The notes under the pieces: model-generated
Database searches by the model: none
Seen by the model: the letters and a program-made list of their open reading frames with translations, nothing else
What the model was told of the DNA's origin: nothing
Made by a program: the position numbers and the translations under genes
Source of the DNA: Streptomyces sp. NBC_01446
GTDB lineage: Bacteria; Actinomycetota; Actinomycetes; Streptomycetales; Streptomycetaceae
Length of the DNA stretch: 64,000 nucleotides
Assembly (NCBI RefSeq): GCF_026340095.1
Contig: NZ_JAPEPO010000001.1
Location: 3,192,501 to 3,256,500, forward strand
Direction of reading: 5' to 3'
Part shown: in pieces, positions 1 to 8,383 of the stretch
How the letters are laid out: each line of letters begins with the position of its first letter
Numbering within the stretch: position 1 is the first letter of the stretch

Positions 1-674
1 AGGGCGACGCGCCCGACGAGGCGAACCAGGCCGAATCCACCAAGTCGTACGCCTCACTGACCCGGCAGGCCTTCGAGGAGAACTACCTCTCGTTCCACGA
101 CGAGCTGCCGCAGGTCGTCCAGGCGCCCAGCTCCGTGATCTCCGGCGAGGTCGACCCCAGCACCTGCCGCTTCGTCCACATCGACGCCTCGCACCTCTAC
201 GAGCATGTGTACGGCGACATCGGCGCGGCCCGCGAGCTGCTCGGCCCTGACGGCATCGTCGTCCTGGACGACTTCCGCTCCGAGCACACGCCGGGCGTCT
301 CCGTCGCCGCGTGGGAGGCCGTGCTCAACCGCGGCCTGCGCCCGCTGTGCCTGAGCACCCAGAAGCTGTACGCCACGTGGGAGGACCCCGAGCCCTTCCA
401 GGACGAGCTACTCGCCATGCTCAGGGAGCGCGACGACATCGCCCTGAGCGTGCAGCAGGCGGCCGGGCACCGTCTGGTCCGCGTGAAGTCGAAGGCGGTC
501 AAGGCACCCGCCTCCCCGCGCTCCCGCCACCACGTGGAGGTGACGGCGGAACCGAAGGCCGCGCCCGCCCCGCAGCCGGCCCCCGTACGCAGGCGGAGCC
601 GTGCCCGCCGTATCGCCGTGGACCTGACGCCACCGGTGGTCACCCGGGCCGTGCGCCGCGCCGTCAGGGGCTAG
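1..674 (+). CDS. Class I SAM-dependent methyltransferase, C-terminal part (5' end outside window)
   Basis: The reading frame is open from the first base, so the N-terminus lies outside the window. The visible part contains FVHIDASHLYEHVYGDI, then GPDGIVVLDDF about 35 residues later. This hIDxxHxYexVxxDi...GGxivlDDf pattern is typical of the second half of class I methyltransferases of the Methyltransf_24 type, where the acidic residues sit near the active site. The last 55 residues are a Pro/Ala/Arg-rich tail (KAAPAPQPAPVRRRSRARR), probably disordered. The substrate cannot be inferred. The downstream gene is convergent (leuE-like). Family call is fairly firm; specific function unknown. Confidence 0.75.
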   Translation, partial: GDAPDEANQAESTKSYASLTRQAFEENYLSFHDELPQVVQAPSSVISGEVDPSTCRFVHIDASHLYEHVYGDIGAARELLGPDGIVVLDDFRSEHTPGVSVAAWEAVLNRGLRPLCLSTQKLYATWEDPEPFQDELLAMLRERDDIALSVQQAAGHRLVRVKSKAVKAPASPRSRHHVEVTAEPKAAPAPQPAPVRRRSRARRIAVDLTPPVVTRAVRRAVRG

Positions 675-724
675 CCGCACCGTCGGAGGCCGCACCGCCA
701 GAGGCCGGACCGGCGGAAAGCCGC

Positions 725-1381
725 TCAGGCCCCCGCGAGGGACAGCTTCACCGCGAAGCCCAGGAACAGCACGCCCGCCGCAGTGGTCGCGCCCGCCGAG
801 AGCCGCTTGCGGCGCCGGAAGGCGCCGGCCAGGCGGGTGCCGCTGAAGATCAGGGTGGAGAGGTAGAGGAAGCTCGCGGTCTGGAGCAGCCCGCCGAGGA
901 CCAGGAAGGACAGCGCCGGGTAGGCGTAACCGGGGTCCACGAACTGAACGAAGAAGGAGATCAGGAAGAGGATCGCCTTCGGGTTGAAGAGGCTGACGAT
1001 CAGGGCGCGGCGGTAAGGGTGCTCGTCACCGCTCCCGGTCGCCGGCTGCGCCTCGCTCTCCACGACGGGCTCACCGCGCTGCTTCCACAGGGCCCGCGCC
1101 GACCGGATCATGCCGATCGCCATCCACGTCAGATAGCCCGCTCCGGCGTACTTCACGACGAGGAAGAGGACCGGCGTCGTCTGCAGCACGGAGGCCGCGC
1201 CGAGCGCGGCCAGTGTCATCAGGACCGTGTCCCCGGTGAAGACACCCGCGGCGGCCGCGTATCCGGTGCGTATGCCTTTGCGGGCGGCCACGGAGAGCAC
1301 GTAGAGAGAGTTCGGTCCTGGCAGCAGGACGATGAGGACGAGACCGGCCAGATAGGTCGGGAGATTGATGACACCGAGCAT
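725..1381 (-). CDS. leuE: LysE-family amino-acid exporter, leucine efflux LeuE type
   Basis: 218 aa, the usual length of RhtB/LysE exporters, with about six hydrophobic segments. The N-terminus carries the family signature LIVLLPGPNSLYVL, and the centre has SLFNPKAILFLISFFVQF, which closely resembles the LeuE (YeaS) branch. It probably exports leucine or other hydrophobic amino acids across the cytoplasmic membrane by proton antiport; the substrate is inferred from resemblance only. The ATG at 1381 has no convincing Shine-Dalgarno sequence and lies just downstream of an 8-bp inverted repeat (1388-1421), suggesting a very short leader and repressor control. The mutase gene upstream is on the same strand, 65 bp away. 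Confidence 0.85.
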   Translation of the reverse strand: MLGVINLPTYLAGLVLIVLLPGPNSLYVLSVAARKGIRTGYAAAAGVFTGDTVLMTLAALGAASVLQTTPVLFLVVKYAGAGYLTWMAIGMIRSARALWKQRGEPVVESEAQPATGSGDEHPYRRALIVSLFNPKAILFLISFFVQFVDPGYAYPALSFLVLGGLLQTASFLYLSTLIFSGTRLAGAFRRRKRLSAGATTAAGVLFLGFAVKLSLAGA

Positions 1382-1387
1382 GAAAGG

Positions 1388-1421
1388 GAGTGTCGCACGC
1401 CTATATGGCTATACGACACTC
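1388..1421 (-). promoter_or_regulatory. Inverted repeat in the leuE leader, candidate operator
   Basis: gagtgtcg (1388-1395) and cgacactc (1414-1421) are perfect inverted arms around an 18-nt AT-richer spacer that contains overlapping TATA-like sequences. It sits 7-40 nt upstream of the leuE ATG on the minus strand, where a regulator or the -10 region would be expected. An mRNA hairpin is the alternative reading. Confidence 0.45.
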
Positions 1422-1446
1422 GCTGGTCAGAGGGTGATACGCGGCC

Positions 1447-3036
1447 TCAGAACGCGTCGGTCGGGATGTACGTGCCCCACACGTCGCGCAGCGCGTTGCA
1501 GACCTCGCCGACGGTGGCGCGGGCGCGCAGGGCGTCCTTCATCGGGTAGAGGACGTTGGCCGAGTCCGCGTCGCTCTCTGCCGCCTTCTTGAGCGCGGCG
1601 AGCGCCGTGTCCACGGCCGCCTGGTCGCGCTCGGCGCGCAGCTTCGTGAGGCGCTGGGCCTGCTGGGCCTCGATCGCCGGGTCGACGCGCAGCGGCTCGT
1701 AGGGCTCCTCGGCGTCGAGCTGGTAGCGGTTGACGCCGACCACGACACGCTCGCCGGAGTCGGTCTCCTGCGCGATGCGGTACGCGGAGCGCTCGATCTC
1801 GTTCTTCTGGAAGCCGTGCTCGATGGCGTCGACCGCGCCGCCGAGGTCCTCGACCTTCGTCATGAGTTCGAGGGCGGCGGCCTCCACGTCGTCCGTCATC
1901 TTCTCGACGACGTACGACCCGGCGAACGGGTCGACGGTGGCGGTCACGTCGGTCTCGTAGGCGAGGACCTGCTGGGTTCGCAGGGCGAGGCGCGCGGACT
2001 TGTCGGTCGGCAGCGCGATGGCCTCGTCGAAGGAGTTCGTGTGCAGCGACTGCGTGCCGCCCAGCACGGCGCCGAGGCCCTGGACGGCGACGCGGACGAG
2101 GTTGACCTCGGGCTGCTGGGCGGTGAGCTGCACGCCCGCGGTCTGGGTGTGGAAGCGGAGCATCAGCGACTTGGGGTTCTTCGCGCCGAACTCCTCCTTC
2201 ATGACCTTGGCCCAGATCCGGCGGGCCGCGCGGAACTTGGCGACCTCCTCCAGGATCGTCGTCCGGGCCACGAAGAAGAAGGACAGGCGCGGCGCGAAGT
2301 CGTCGACGTCCATGCCGGCCGCGACGGCCGTGCGCACGTACTCGATGCCGTCCGCGAGCGTGAACGCGATCTCCTGCGCGGGCGAGGCACCGGCCTCGGC
2401 CATGTGGTAGCCGGAGATCGAGATCGTGTTCCACTTCGGGATCTCGGCCCGGCAGTACTTGAAGATGTCGGCGATCAGCCGCAGGGAGGGCTTCGGCGGG
2501 AAGATGTACGTGCCCCGCGCGATGTACTCCTTCAGCACGTCGTTCTGGATCGTGCCGGTCAGCTGGTCCGCGGGGACGCCCTGCTCCTCGCCGACGAGCT
2601 GGTACATGAGCAGGAGCAGCGCCGCCGGGGCGTTGATCGTCATCGACGTGGACACCTTGTCGAGCGGGATGCCGCCGAACAGGATCCGCATGTCGTCGAT
2701 CGAGTCGATGGCCACGCCGACCTTGCCGACCTCGCCGGACGCGATCGGGGCGTCCGAGTCGTGGCCCATCTGGGTGGGCAGGTCGAAGGCGACGGACAGG
2801 CCCATCGTGCCGTTGGCGATGAGCTGCTTGTAACGGGCGTTGGACTCGACGGCGGTGCCGAAGCCGGCGTACTGGCGCATCGTCCACGGACGGCCGGTGT
2901 ACATCGACGGGTAGACGCCCCGCGTGAACGGGTACTTTCCGGGCTCGCCGAGCTTCTCGGCCGCGTTCCAGTCGGCCAGCGAATCGGGGCCGTAGACCGG
3001 CTCGATGGGCAGTCCTGACTCAGACTCGCGCGCCAT
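1447..3036 (-). CDS. Acyl-CoA mutase large subunit, methylmalonyl-CoA mutase family, without B12 domain
   Basis: 529 aa TIM-barrel subunit of a coenzyme B12-dependent acyl-CoA mutase. It stops after the barrel and linker and lacks the C-terminal DxHxxG cobalamin-binding domain, so it must pair with a separate small subunit, as in isobutyryl-CoA mutase (IcmA/IcmB). No small subunit is in the window. The substrate contacts of the P. shermanii enzyme can be followed: Y42, M45, R49, T52, R54, Y56 match Y75, M78, R82, T85, R87, Y89, and R174 matches R207. Y56/R174 is the methylmalonyl-type pair; isobutyryl mutase has Phe/Gln. Domain layout resembles Icm, active site resembles Mcm. GGAGG lies just upstream of the ATG. 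Confidence 0.88.
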   Translation of the reverse strand: MARESESGLPIEPVYGPDSLADWNAAEKLGEPGKYPFTRGVYPSMYTGRPWTMRQYAGFGTAVESNARYKQLIANGTMGLSVAFDLPTQMGHDSDAPIASGEVGKVGVAIDSIDDMRILFGGIPLDKVSTSMTINAPAALLLLMYQLVGEEQGVPADQLTGTIQNDVLKEYIARGTYIFPPKPSLRLIADIFKYCRAEIPKWNTISISGYHMAEAGASPAQEIAFTLADGIEYVRTAVAAGMDVDDFAPRLSFFFVARTTILEEVAKFRAARRIWAKVMKEEFGAKNPKSLMLRFHTQTAGVQLTAQQPEVNLVRVAVQGLGAVLGGTQSLHTNSFDEAIALPTDKSARLALRTQQVLAYETDVTATVDPFAGSYVVEKMTDDVEAAALELMTKVEDLGGAVDAIEHGFQKNEIERSAYRIAQETDSGERVVVGVNRYQLDAEEPYEPLRVDPAIEAQQAQRLTKLRAERDQAAVDTALAALKKAAESDADSANVLYPMKDALRARATVGEVCNALRDVWGTYIPTDAF

Positions 3037-3268
3037 GGTTGTGCCTCCAGCTCGGTTGTTACTTGCCAGTCGGTTCGACCCCCGCGACGGACTGTAGCGG
3101 CGCGCCTGCTCGCGGTGGAGAGCCGCATGCTGGGACCTTGCTCACAGCGCGTCCGTCACGTTTCTCCATCCCACAATGCGCGGCACTCACGCCGAGTTCG
3201 CAACCGGACGCGCGCGGGAAACATCTCTGTTGGCACATCGGACTAGTGGCGAGACTGCGGGGGCCCGG

Positions 3269-4111
3269 ATGCGTGCGACCTTCATGCGTGGATCACTCGC
3301 CGTCGCCGGGGTCATCGCCCTGGTCGGCGGCTGCCGGACAGGGGCCGTCGACAGCGGGGGCAAGCAGCCGCCGCCGAAGACGAACGGCGCGGCGTCACCG
3401 GCCCCGTCCGACGACGCGAAGAGGCCGGACCCGTCCCCGTCCCCCTCCCGCACCCCGTCGGTCAGACCGACGCCGCCGCCGAAGGTCCTCATGGCGCGCG
3501 GCGCGAGCGGCGCCAAGGTGCGCGAACTCCAGGCCAGGCTGCGGCAGATCGCGTGGCTCTTCGAGGGGCCGAACGGAAAGTACGGCCCGGCGACGACCAA
3601 GGCGGTCGAGGGCTTCCAGGGCAAGCGGGGCCTGCCGCGCACGGGGAACACCGACACGGTGACCTGGGCGCGGCTGGTGAAGATGACGCACGCCCCGACG
3701 CGCGACGAGCTGTACGCGAACGGCGGGCAGCCCGCGGCGAAGCCGGACCCGCGCTGCATGACGGGCCGCGTCGTCTGCATCAGCAAGACCAGCCGGACGC
3801 TGACGTGGATGATCGACGGCAAGGCGCTGATGACCACGGACGTGCGGTTCGGCTCGCAGTTCACGCCCACCCGCGAGGGCGTCTTCAGCGTGTACTGGAA
3901 GTCCCGGCACCACGTCTCGACGATCTACCACACGGCCATGCCGTACGCGATGTTCTTCAGCGGCGGCCAAGCGGTGCACTACTCGGCGGACTTCGCGGCC
4001 CGCGGCTACGGCGGGGCGTCGCACGGGTGCGTGAACGTGCGGGACGAGGGGAAGATCGCGTCGCTGTTCGCGCAGGTCCGCAACGGCGACAAGGTCGTCG
4101 TCTACTGGTGA
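3269..4111 (+). CDS. L,D-transpeptidase lipoprotein with peptidoglycan-binding domain
   Basis: 280 aa if started at the ATG at 3269, which gives a clean lipoprotein signal peptide (SLAVAGVIALVGGC, lipid-modified Cys22). A Pro-rich linker (about 30-70) leads to a PG_binding_1 domain (VRELQARLRQIAWL ... GPATTKAVEGFQ, about 80-135) and a C-terminal YkuD L,D-transpeptidase domain with SHGCVNVR, catalytic Cys254. It acts outside the membrane, forming 3-3 crosslinks in peptidoglycan or transferring onto meso-DAP. An upstream in-frame ATG at 3176 would add 31 residues ahead of the signal peptide and is unlikely. A strong hairpin (4140-4178) follows the stop codon. A second L,D-transpeptidase is at 8593. 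Confidence 0.9.
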   Translation: MRATFMRGSLAVAGVIALVGGCRTGAVDSGGKQPPPKTNGAASPAPSDDAKRPDPSPSPSRTPSVRPTPPPKVLMARGASGAKVRELQARLRQIAWLFEGPNGKYGPATTKAVEGFQGKRGLPRTGNTDTVTWARLVKMTHAPTRDELYANGGQPAAKPDPRCMTGRVVCISKTSRTLTWMIDGKALMTTDVRFGSQFTPTREGVFSVYWKSRHHVSTIYHTAMPYAMFFSGGQAVHYSADFAARGYGGASHGCVNVRDEGKIASLFAQVRNGDKVVVYW

Positions 4112-4139
4112 CCTGCGTACAGGTGGGGAGAGGGAGTGG

Positions 4140-4178
4140 GGCGCGGGCGGGACCGGGGGAACGTGTCCCGCCCGCGCC
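4140..4178 (+). terminator. Hairpin terminator after the L,D-transpeptidase gene
   Basis: ggcgcgggcgggac (4140-4153) and gtcccgcccgcgcc (4165-4178) form a perfect 14-bp GC stem with an 11-nt loop, 28 nt after the stop codon. There is no U-tract, as is usual in Streptomyces. Confidence 0.75.
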
Positions 4179-4321
4179 AGTGGCACAGAGCCGAAGGTAC
4201 GGGGGGAACCCGCGGCTCGTGCACGGCCGATGACCAGTCGGCTCACTTGTTACTGCGCCATGCCGTCCAAAAACGTCACACCCGCCTCGGAAATTCTTTG
4301 TTCCCGCAGGTCAGGGCGGGC

Positions 4322-5479
4322 TCAGGGCTGCGAGGCCGCGGCGCTGTACGAGGCCGAGGCCGTCGCGGACGGCGTCGCCGGCCCGGTTCCCGAAGCGTCG
4401 CCGCCCGGGTCGGACGGGACCCACGAGGCGGTCGGCACGGCGCCGACGACGCCGGAGTCCTCGCCGTTCTGGCTGTCCTCGCCGCCGTCCTTGCCGCTGT
4501 TCTTGTCGTCGTTCTTGTTGCCGCCGCCGTCGTCCCCGCCGCCGGAGTCGGCGGCCTCCTCTTCGAGGACGCGGGCGCAGAACCGGTCGAGGTCACGGTC
4601 CCCCTTCTTCGTGGCGACGCGCTTCGCGGCGGCCCGGAGGCGCTCCTTCTCGGAGTCGCTCAGGGCGCCGCCGCGGTACTTGCGGCAGGCGTCGACCAGG
4701 CGCTGCCGCCCGGCCTCCCGGTCCGCGGCGTCCGATGCGCGCGGGCCGGTGCCGGGCTGCGTCGTCGTCGGGCCGGCCCGGCCCGCCGTGTCGTCCTGGG
4801 ACGGGGCGCCCGAGCCGGGCTCGTGCGAGTGACCGTCGGGCACGGCGCTGCCCGAGCGTCCGCCGTCGGTGTCCGAGATTTCGGGCGACGGTGAGGTGAG
4901 GGGCTGTTCGGGAGACGCGGCGGCGGAGACGCTGGCGGCGGGCCCGGGTTCGCCGCGGCCGCCGAACGGCGACGGAAGCACTCCGGTCCCGGCCGCGACG
5001 GCGACGCCGCCGATCATGCATCCGGCGAGCGCGGCGGCCATCCCGAACCGTACCGGGCGGCCCCAGCGGACGGGCCGCGCGTCGGGTCTCGCGAGGCGGA
5101 CACTGCCGACGTCGGAACCGGCGTGCCCGCCGATCGCGGCGTTCGTGTTCGCGTTCGCGTCGTTCTCATGGCCCACGGGTCCGTGGAGCGAGGAGACCGG
5201 GGCGAGAGCCCCGCGGGGCCTGGCATGGCGTGCCTTCAGGGTCGCCGAGCCGGGCTCCTGCGCGCCGGATTCGCGCGCCTTGCGGAACGCGGCCAACGCG
5301 GCTGCCTCACCCGGCAGCTCGCCTCCGTCTACGCGTGTCACTGCGAGTGCGTCGAGTGTCCCGGCGAGGCGGGCGGCCCGGGCGCGGGTGGCTGCGTCGA
5401 CGGCTTCCAGGGGCTCACCGCGCAGCAGACGCTCGGCCGCGTCCCGGTCCAGCCACTTGTTGTGCTCGTCGGCCATCAC
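4322..5479 (-). CDS. Single-pass membrane protein coupled to an ECF sigma factor (putative anti-sigma/regulator)
   Basis: 385 aa. The start is GTG at 5479 or the adjacent ATG at 5476; both overlap the stop of the sigma gene (GTGA/ATG), implying translational coupling. A cytoplasmic N-terminal part (about 1-140, with helical AAALAAFRKARE near 60-70) is followed by one transmembrane helix (about 144-166, GMAAALAGCMIGGVAVAAG). A long Ser/Pro/Gly-rich extracytoplasmic region then holds a small Lys/Arg-rich helical segment with two Cys (DACRKYR ... DRFCARVL) and a low-complexity Gly/Asp/Asn tail. No ZAS zinc motif (HxxxCxxC) is visible. Order and topology fit an anti-sigma factor or membrane-bound cognate regulator, but this is inferred. 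It is a diverged paralogue of the protein at 6485. Confidence 0.7.
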   Translation of the reverse strand: MMADEHNKWLDRDAAERLLRGEPLEAVDAATRARAARLAGTLDALAVTRVDGGELPGEAAALAAFRKARESGAQEPGSATLKARHARPRGALAPVSSLHGPVGHENDANANTNAAIGGHAGSDVGSVRLARPDARPVRWGRPVRFGMAAALAGCMIGGVAVAAGTGVLPSPFGGRGEPGPAASVSAAASPEQPLTSPSPEISDTDGGRSGSAVPDGHSHEPGSGAPSQDDTAGRAGPTTTQPGTGPRASDAADREAGRQRLVDACRKYRGGALSDSEKERLRAAAKRVATKKGDRDLDRFCARVLEEEAADSGGGDDGGGNKNDDKNSGKDGGEDSQNGEDSGVVGAVPTASWVPSDPGGDASGTGPATPSATASASYSAAASQP

Positions 5480-6162
5480 ATGTCCTTCTGCGTCCGCGTC
5501 CGCGAATGCGTCACACCGGCGGACGTCACCGCGTGCCCGCGCGGCTCTCTCGGGGGCGGTACGGCGTCGAGCGTGCCGTCCGGGCCCGCGTGCGCCGTCT
5601 GCACATGCGAACCCTCGGCGCCGAGCAGCTCGGCGAGGCGCTTGAGGCCGCGGTGCGCGGCGGTCCTGACGGCGCCCGGACGCTTGCCGAGGGTCTGGGC
5701 GGCGCTCTTCGCGTCGAGCCCGACGACGACGCGCAGGACGACGGCCTCGGCCTGGTCCTGCGGAAGCTGGGCGATGAGCGCGAGCGTGTCACCGGTGGCG
5801 AGGAGTTCCATCGCCTCGTCGGCGGTGTCGGATATCGCGGGCCGGCCGGTGAGCTCGGTCTCGTCACCGCCTATGGCGGGCCGGCGTCCCCGCATCCGTA
5901 TGTGGTCGAGGGCGCGGTTACGGGCTATGCGTGCGGCCCAGCCGCGGAAGCGGTCGGCGTCGCCGCTGAACCGGGAGAGGTCCCGGGCGATCTGCAGCCA
6001 GGCCTCGGACGCGACATCCTCCGCGTCCGGTTCACCGACGAGTGTCCGTACGTACCCGAGCAGGCGTGGATGCACCGCGCGGTACACAGTCCGGAACGCG
6101 GTCTCGTCCCCGTCCTGCGCCGCATGCACCGCGGCCGTCAGCTCCGCGTCGTCCCCCAGCAC
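5476..6162 (-). CDS. ECF-type RNA polymerase sigma factor (module 1)
   Basis: 228 aa from the GTG at 6162, chosen because aagggtgg lies 6 nt upstream; an ATG at 6261 would add an uncharacteristic 33 residues. Region sigma2 runs about 15-95 (AFRTVYRAVHPRLLGYVRTLVG ... DVASEAWLQIARDL), with RFRGWAARIARNRALDHIR for -10 recognition. Region sigma4 is about 130-190 (ALIAQLPQDQAEAVVLRVVV, then the HTH KSAAQTLGKRPGAVRTAAHRG). It directs RNA polymerase to an unknown regulon, probably envelope-related given its membrane partner gene, which it overlaps. Its sigma4 region is very similar to that of the sigma gene at 7219, so the two modules share ancestry. Confidence 0.88.
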   Translation of the reverse strand: MLGDDAELTAAVHAAQDGDETAFRTVYRAVHPRLLGYVRTLVGEPDAEDVASEAWLQIARDLSRFSGDADRFRGWAARIARNRALDHIRMRGRRPAIGGDETELTGRPAISDTADEAMELLATGDTLALIAQLPQDQAEAVVLRVVVGLDAKSAAQTLGKRPGAVRTAAHRGLKRLAELLGAEGSHVQTAHAGPDGTLDAVPPPREPRGHAVTSAGVTHSRTRTQKDM

Positions 6163-6317
6163 TGCGCCACCCTTGCGCTTAAACCCTGCGCCGCTCACCG
6201 ACGCGAACCAGCACGCTACGGCCTGATACGGCTCCCCGTCCACGTTTGGTACAACCCGCAACTAGCACGTGACACAACGCGGTGTGACAGAAACCGCACG
6301 CGCGGCGCTGAAGGTAG

Positions 6318-6340
6318 TACGGGCCGCCGCGCGGCCCGTA
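6318..6340 (-). terminator. Perfect GC hairpin between the two sigma modules
   Basis: tacgggccgc (6318-6327) and gcggcccgta (6331-6340) form a 10-bp stem with a 3-nt loop. It lies downstream of the second module (stop at 6485) and upstream of the first sigma gene, so it could end transcription of the former and isolate the two modules. The rest of the 322-nt gap (6163-6484) holds only the promoter region of module 1; I see no gene. Confidence 0.55.
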
Positions 6341-6484
6341 CCGCGCGACGGCCGGGGCCTCTCCTGTGGGGGGTGGCGGCCTCGGCCGTCCCGGCGGTGC
6401 CCTTCGGGGCGGGCGCGCCGAGGCGTGCCGGTGCCGCCCCCGCACCCTTACGCGCCGGGGACTCCCCTGCTTCTCGGGGTTCAG

Positions 6485-7222
6485 CTATTTCTTCGGATTC
6501 TTCGCCCGGCTCGGCTTCGGGCTCGGGCTCGGGTGCCCGTTCTGCTGACCGTCGGCTTTCTCGCCGGCCGCCTTGTCGCCGCCGTTGTTGCCGTTGTTGC
6601 CGCCGCCGGTCTCCTGGCGGGCCCGCTCCGCCGCGCAGTACGCGTCCACGGAGGCCTCTCCACCCGCCTCCGTGAGGAAACGCTGCCAGGCGGGCGAGTC
6701 GAGCGCCGTGCCCTGGTCCCGTACGGATGCGTACGCGTGGCACTTGGCGAGGGTGTGCCCGGCCTGGTCCGGGTGACCGGCGGACCGGCCGGGCGCGTGG
6801 GACGGGGCGGGCATGGTGGCGGAGGGCCGGACCTGGTCGGGCGTGGACCGGCCAGGGGTGCTGGAGGCGCTCCGCCTGGGCGAAGGCCGCTGGCCGGCAT
6901 CGTCGTCCGGGGCGTCCCCGACCGCACCGATCCCGGCCATCGCGACGCCGCCCAGCGTGACGCCCGCGACCAGCGTGCCCACGGTGGTGCGCAGTGACCA
7001 GCGGGCGAGGCCTCGGGAGCGCGGACGCCAGTCGTCGCGGCGCCGCGGCCTGGCCGAGTGCGCGCCCCGGTCGCGGGCCTCGCGGAACGCGGCGACGGCC
7101 CGCTCCTCGGCGTCATCCCGCGGCCCCGCGGAACGCACCGCGGCCGCGAGCAGGGCCTCGAAGCTCCCGGCACCCGCCGGGCCGGCCGGCTCGTCCTCGG
7201 ACACAAGTGGGTTTTCAGTCAT
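6485..7222 (-). CDS. Single-pass membrane protein coupled to an ECF sigma factor, paralogue of the 4322 gene
   Basis: 245 aa. The ATG at 7222 overlaps the sigma stop codon (ATGA). Layout matches its neighbour: a short cytoplasmic N-terminus with RAVAAFREARDRGA (about 41-54, compare AALAAFRKARESGA in the 4322 protein), a transmembrane helix about 79-101 (VGTLVAGVTLGGVAMAGIGA), and an extracytoplasmic Ser/Pro-rich linker. A small domain with two Cys follows (KCHAYASVRDQG ... AWQRFLTEAGG ... VDAYCAAERAR), then a Gly/Asn/Lys-rich tail. Probably the anti-sigma factor or membrane regulator of the sigma factor at 7219, inferred from coupling and topology. No zinc-binding anti-sigma motif is seen. 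Confidence 0.7.
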   Translation of the reverse strand: MTENPLVSEDEPAGPAGAGSFEALLAAAVRSAGPRDDAEERAVAAFREARDRGAHSARPRRRDDWRPRSRGLARWSLRTTVGTLVAGVTLGGVAMAGIGAVGDAPDDDAGQRPSPRRSASSTPGRSTPDQVRPSATMPAPSHAPGRSAGHPDQAGHTLAKCHAYASVRDQGTALDSPAWQRFLTEAGGEASVDAYCAAERARQETGGGNNGNNGGDKAAGEKADGQQNGHPSPSPKPSRAKNPKK

Positions 7223-7896
7223 CTCGACTCCCCCAGCGTCGTGGGGCCGTCATCCGTCACACCTCGCGCGCCCAGCTGTGCCGCGAGCTTCTTGAGGCCC
7301 CGGTACGCGGCGGTCCGCACGGCGCCGGGACGTTTGCCGAGGACGCGCGCGGCGGACGCTCCGTCGAGCCCGACGACGACGCGCAGCAGCACCGCCTCGG
7401 CCTGGTCGCGCGGGAGGCCGCTGATCAGCCTCAGCGCCTCTTCGGTGGAGATCGTCTCCAGGACCTGGTCGGACGTGCTGTGGGTACCGGGGAGTTCGAG
7501 CATGTCCTGTTCGAGGCCCGAGGTGCGCGGGCGCACCTTCTGGCGGCGCAGCAGGTCGAGGGCGCGGTGCCGGGCGATCGTCGCGGTCCAGCCGCGAAAC
7601 CCCGCGCCGTCGCCGCGAAAGCGCCCGAGGTCGCGGGCGATCTCCAGCCAGGCGTCACCGGCCACGTCCTCGGCCTCGTCCCCGACGAGGCCGCGCAGAT
7701 AGCCGACCAGCCCCGGCTGCACGAGCCGGTACGCGACCGCGAACGCGATCTCGTCCCCGTCCTGTGCCCGCGCGACGGCCGCGCCCAGCTCCTCGTCACG
7801 CGCGTGCGCGCGACGGGGCTCCCCCACCTGGCCCAACCGTTGTCCTCTTCGTACGTCCGCGTACCGGCCCGACGCGACACAGGTCATCGTGTCCAT
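7219..7896 (-). CDS. ECF-type RNA polymerase sigma factor (module 2)
   Basis: 225 aa from ATG 7896 (GGGGG just upstream; GTG/ATG alternatives at 7926 and 7887 cannot be excluded). Sigma2 region: AFAVAYRLVQPGLVGYLRGL ... DVAGDAWLEIARDLGRFRG and GFRGWTATIARHRALDLLRR. Sigma4: LRLISGLPRDQAEAVLLRVV then the HTH ASAARVLGKRPGAVRTAAYRG. The string LGKRPGAVRTAA is shared exactly with the module 1 sigma factor, and both partner genes are also paralogous, so the whole two-gene unit was duplicated. The stop codon overlaps the start of the membrane partner at 7222. Confidence 0.87.
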   Translation of the reverse strand: MDTMTCVASGRYADVRRGQRLGQVGEPRRAHARDEELGAAVARAQDGDEIAFAVAYRLVQPGLVGYLRGLVGDEAEDVAGDAWLEIARDLGRFRGDGAGFRGWTATIARHRALDLLRRQKVRPRTSGLEQDMLELPGTHSTSDQVLETISTEEALRLISGLPRDQAEAVLLRVVVGLDGASAARVLGKRPGAVRTAAYRGLKKLAAQLGARGVTDDGPTTLGESR

Positions 7897-7933
7897 GCCC
7901 CCACGGTCATCAGCGTTCCGGCCCACAGAAATG

Positions 7934-8383
7934 TCACAGGGCGGCGCAGGTCTCTCCCTTGCCGCGGTCGCCGCCGCGCCCGTGGAGCGTCAGGTAGAAC
8001 GTCTGGAGGGATTCCTCGCGGCCGAGTTCGAAGCGGTTGACGACTTTCCCGAGGGGGTTCCACACGCGTTCGTCGGGCATGCGGACGCCGGCGGGCTGGC
8101 CGAAGTAGAGGCGCTGGGCGGCGTCGAAGTCGACCCAGACGGCGCCGGCCCGCCGCACGAGCACCTCCCCCACGTACGCGCCGATGCCGAACAGGGCCCC
8201 CGTGACGGACGTCCGGTCCGAAGTCCCTTTGCGCAGGCCGTCGATGAGGAAGTCCGCGACGCGCAGGCTGGCGACGGTGTAGTCGAGCGGGAGCCGGTTG
8301 CGCGCGGTGGCGTGCGCGACGAATCCCGCGGCGTGCCGCCGCATGTCCGCCGCGTTCGGCTCAGGTTTGTGGCCCACTCCCAT
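7934..8383 (-). CDS. Conserved hypothetical protein, 149 aa
   Basis: Soluble alpha/beta-looking protein with no signal peptide or membrane segment. Notable strings are DYTVASLRVADFLIDGLRKG, FGIGAYVGEVLVRRAGAVW and ERVWNPLGKVVNRFELG. I do not recognise a family with certainty. It lies 38 bp upstream of the module 2 sigma gene on the same strand and could be co-transcribed with it, but the intervening sequence can also hold a sigma promoter. Coding reality is supported by third-position GC bias and sensible composition. Confidence 0.65.
   Translation of the reverse strand: MGVGHKPEPNAADMRRHAAGFVAHATARNRLPLDYTVASLRVADFLIDGLRKGTSDRTSVTGALFGIGAYVGEVLVRRAGAVWVDFDAAQRLYFGQPAGVRMPDERVWNPLGKVVNRFELGREESLQTFYLTLHGRGGDRGKGETCAAL

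Noticed and set aside
311..1549. Long plus-strand open frame across the leuE gene
   Set aside because: Composition is Arg/Gly/Ala/Glu-rich without motifs; the minus strand encodes a clear LysE-family exporter.
1447..3036. Annotation as isobutyryl-CoA mutase (icmA) or hydroxyisobutyryl-CoA mutase
   Set aside because: Positions equivalent to Tyr89 and Arg207 are Tyr56 and Arg174, the methylmalonyl-type pair, so a specific Icm or Hcm name is not supported.
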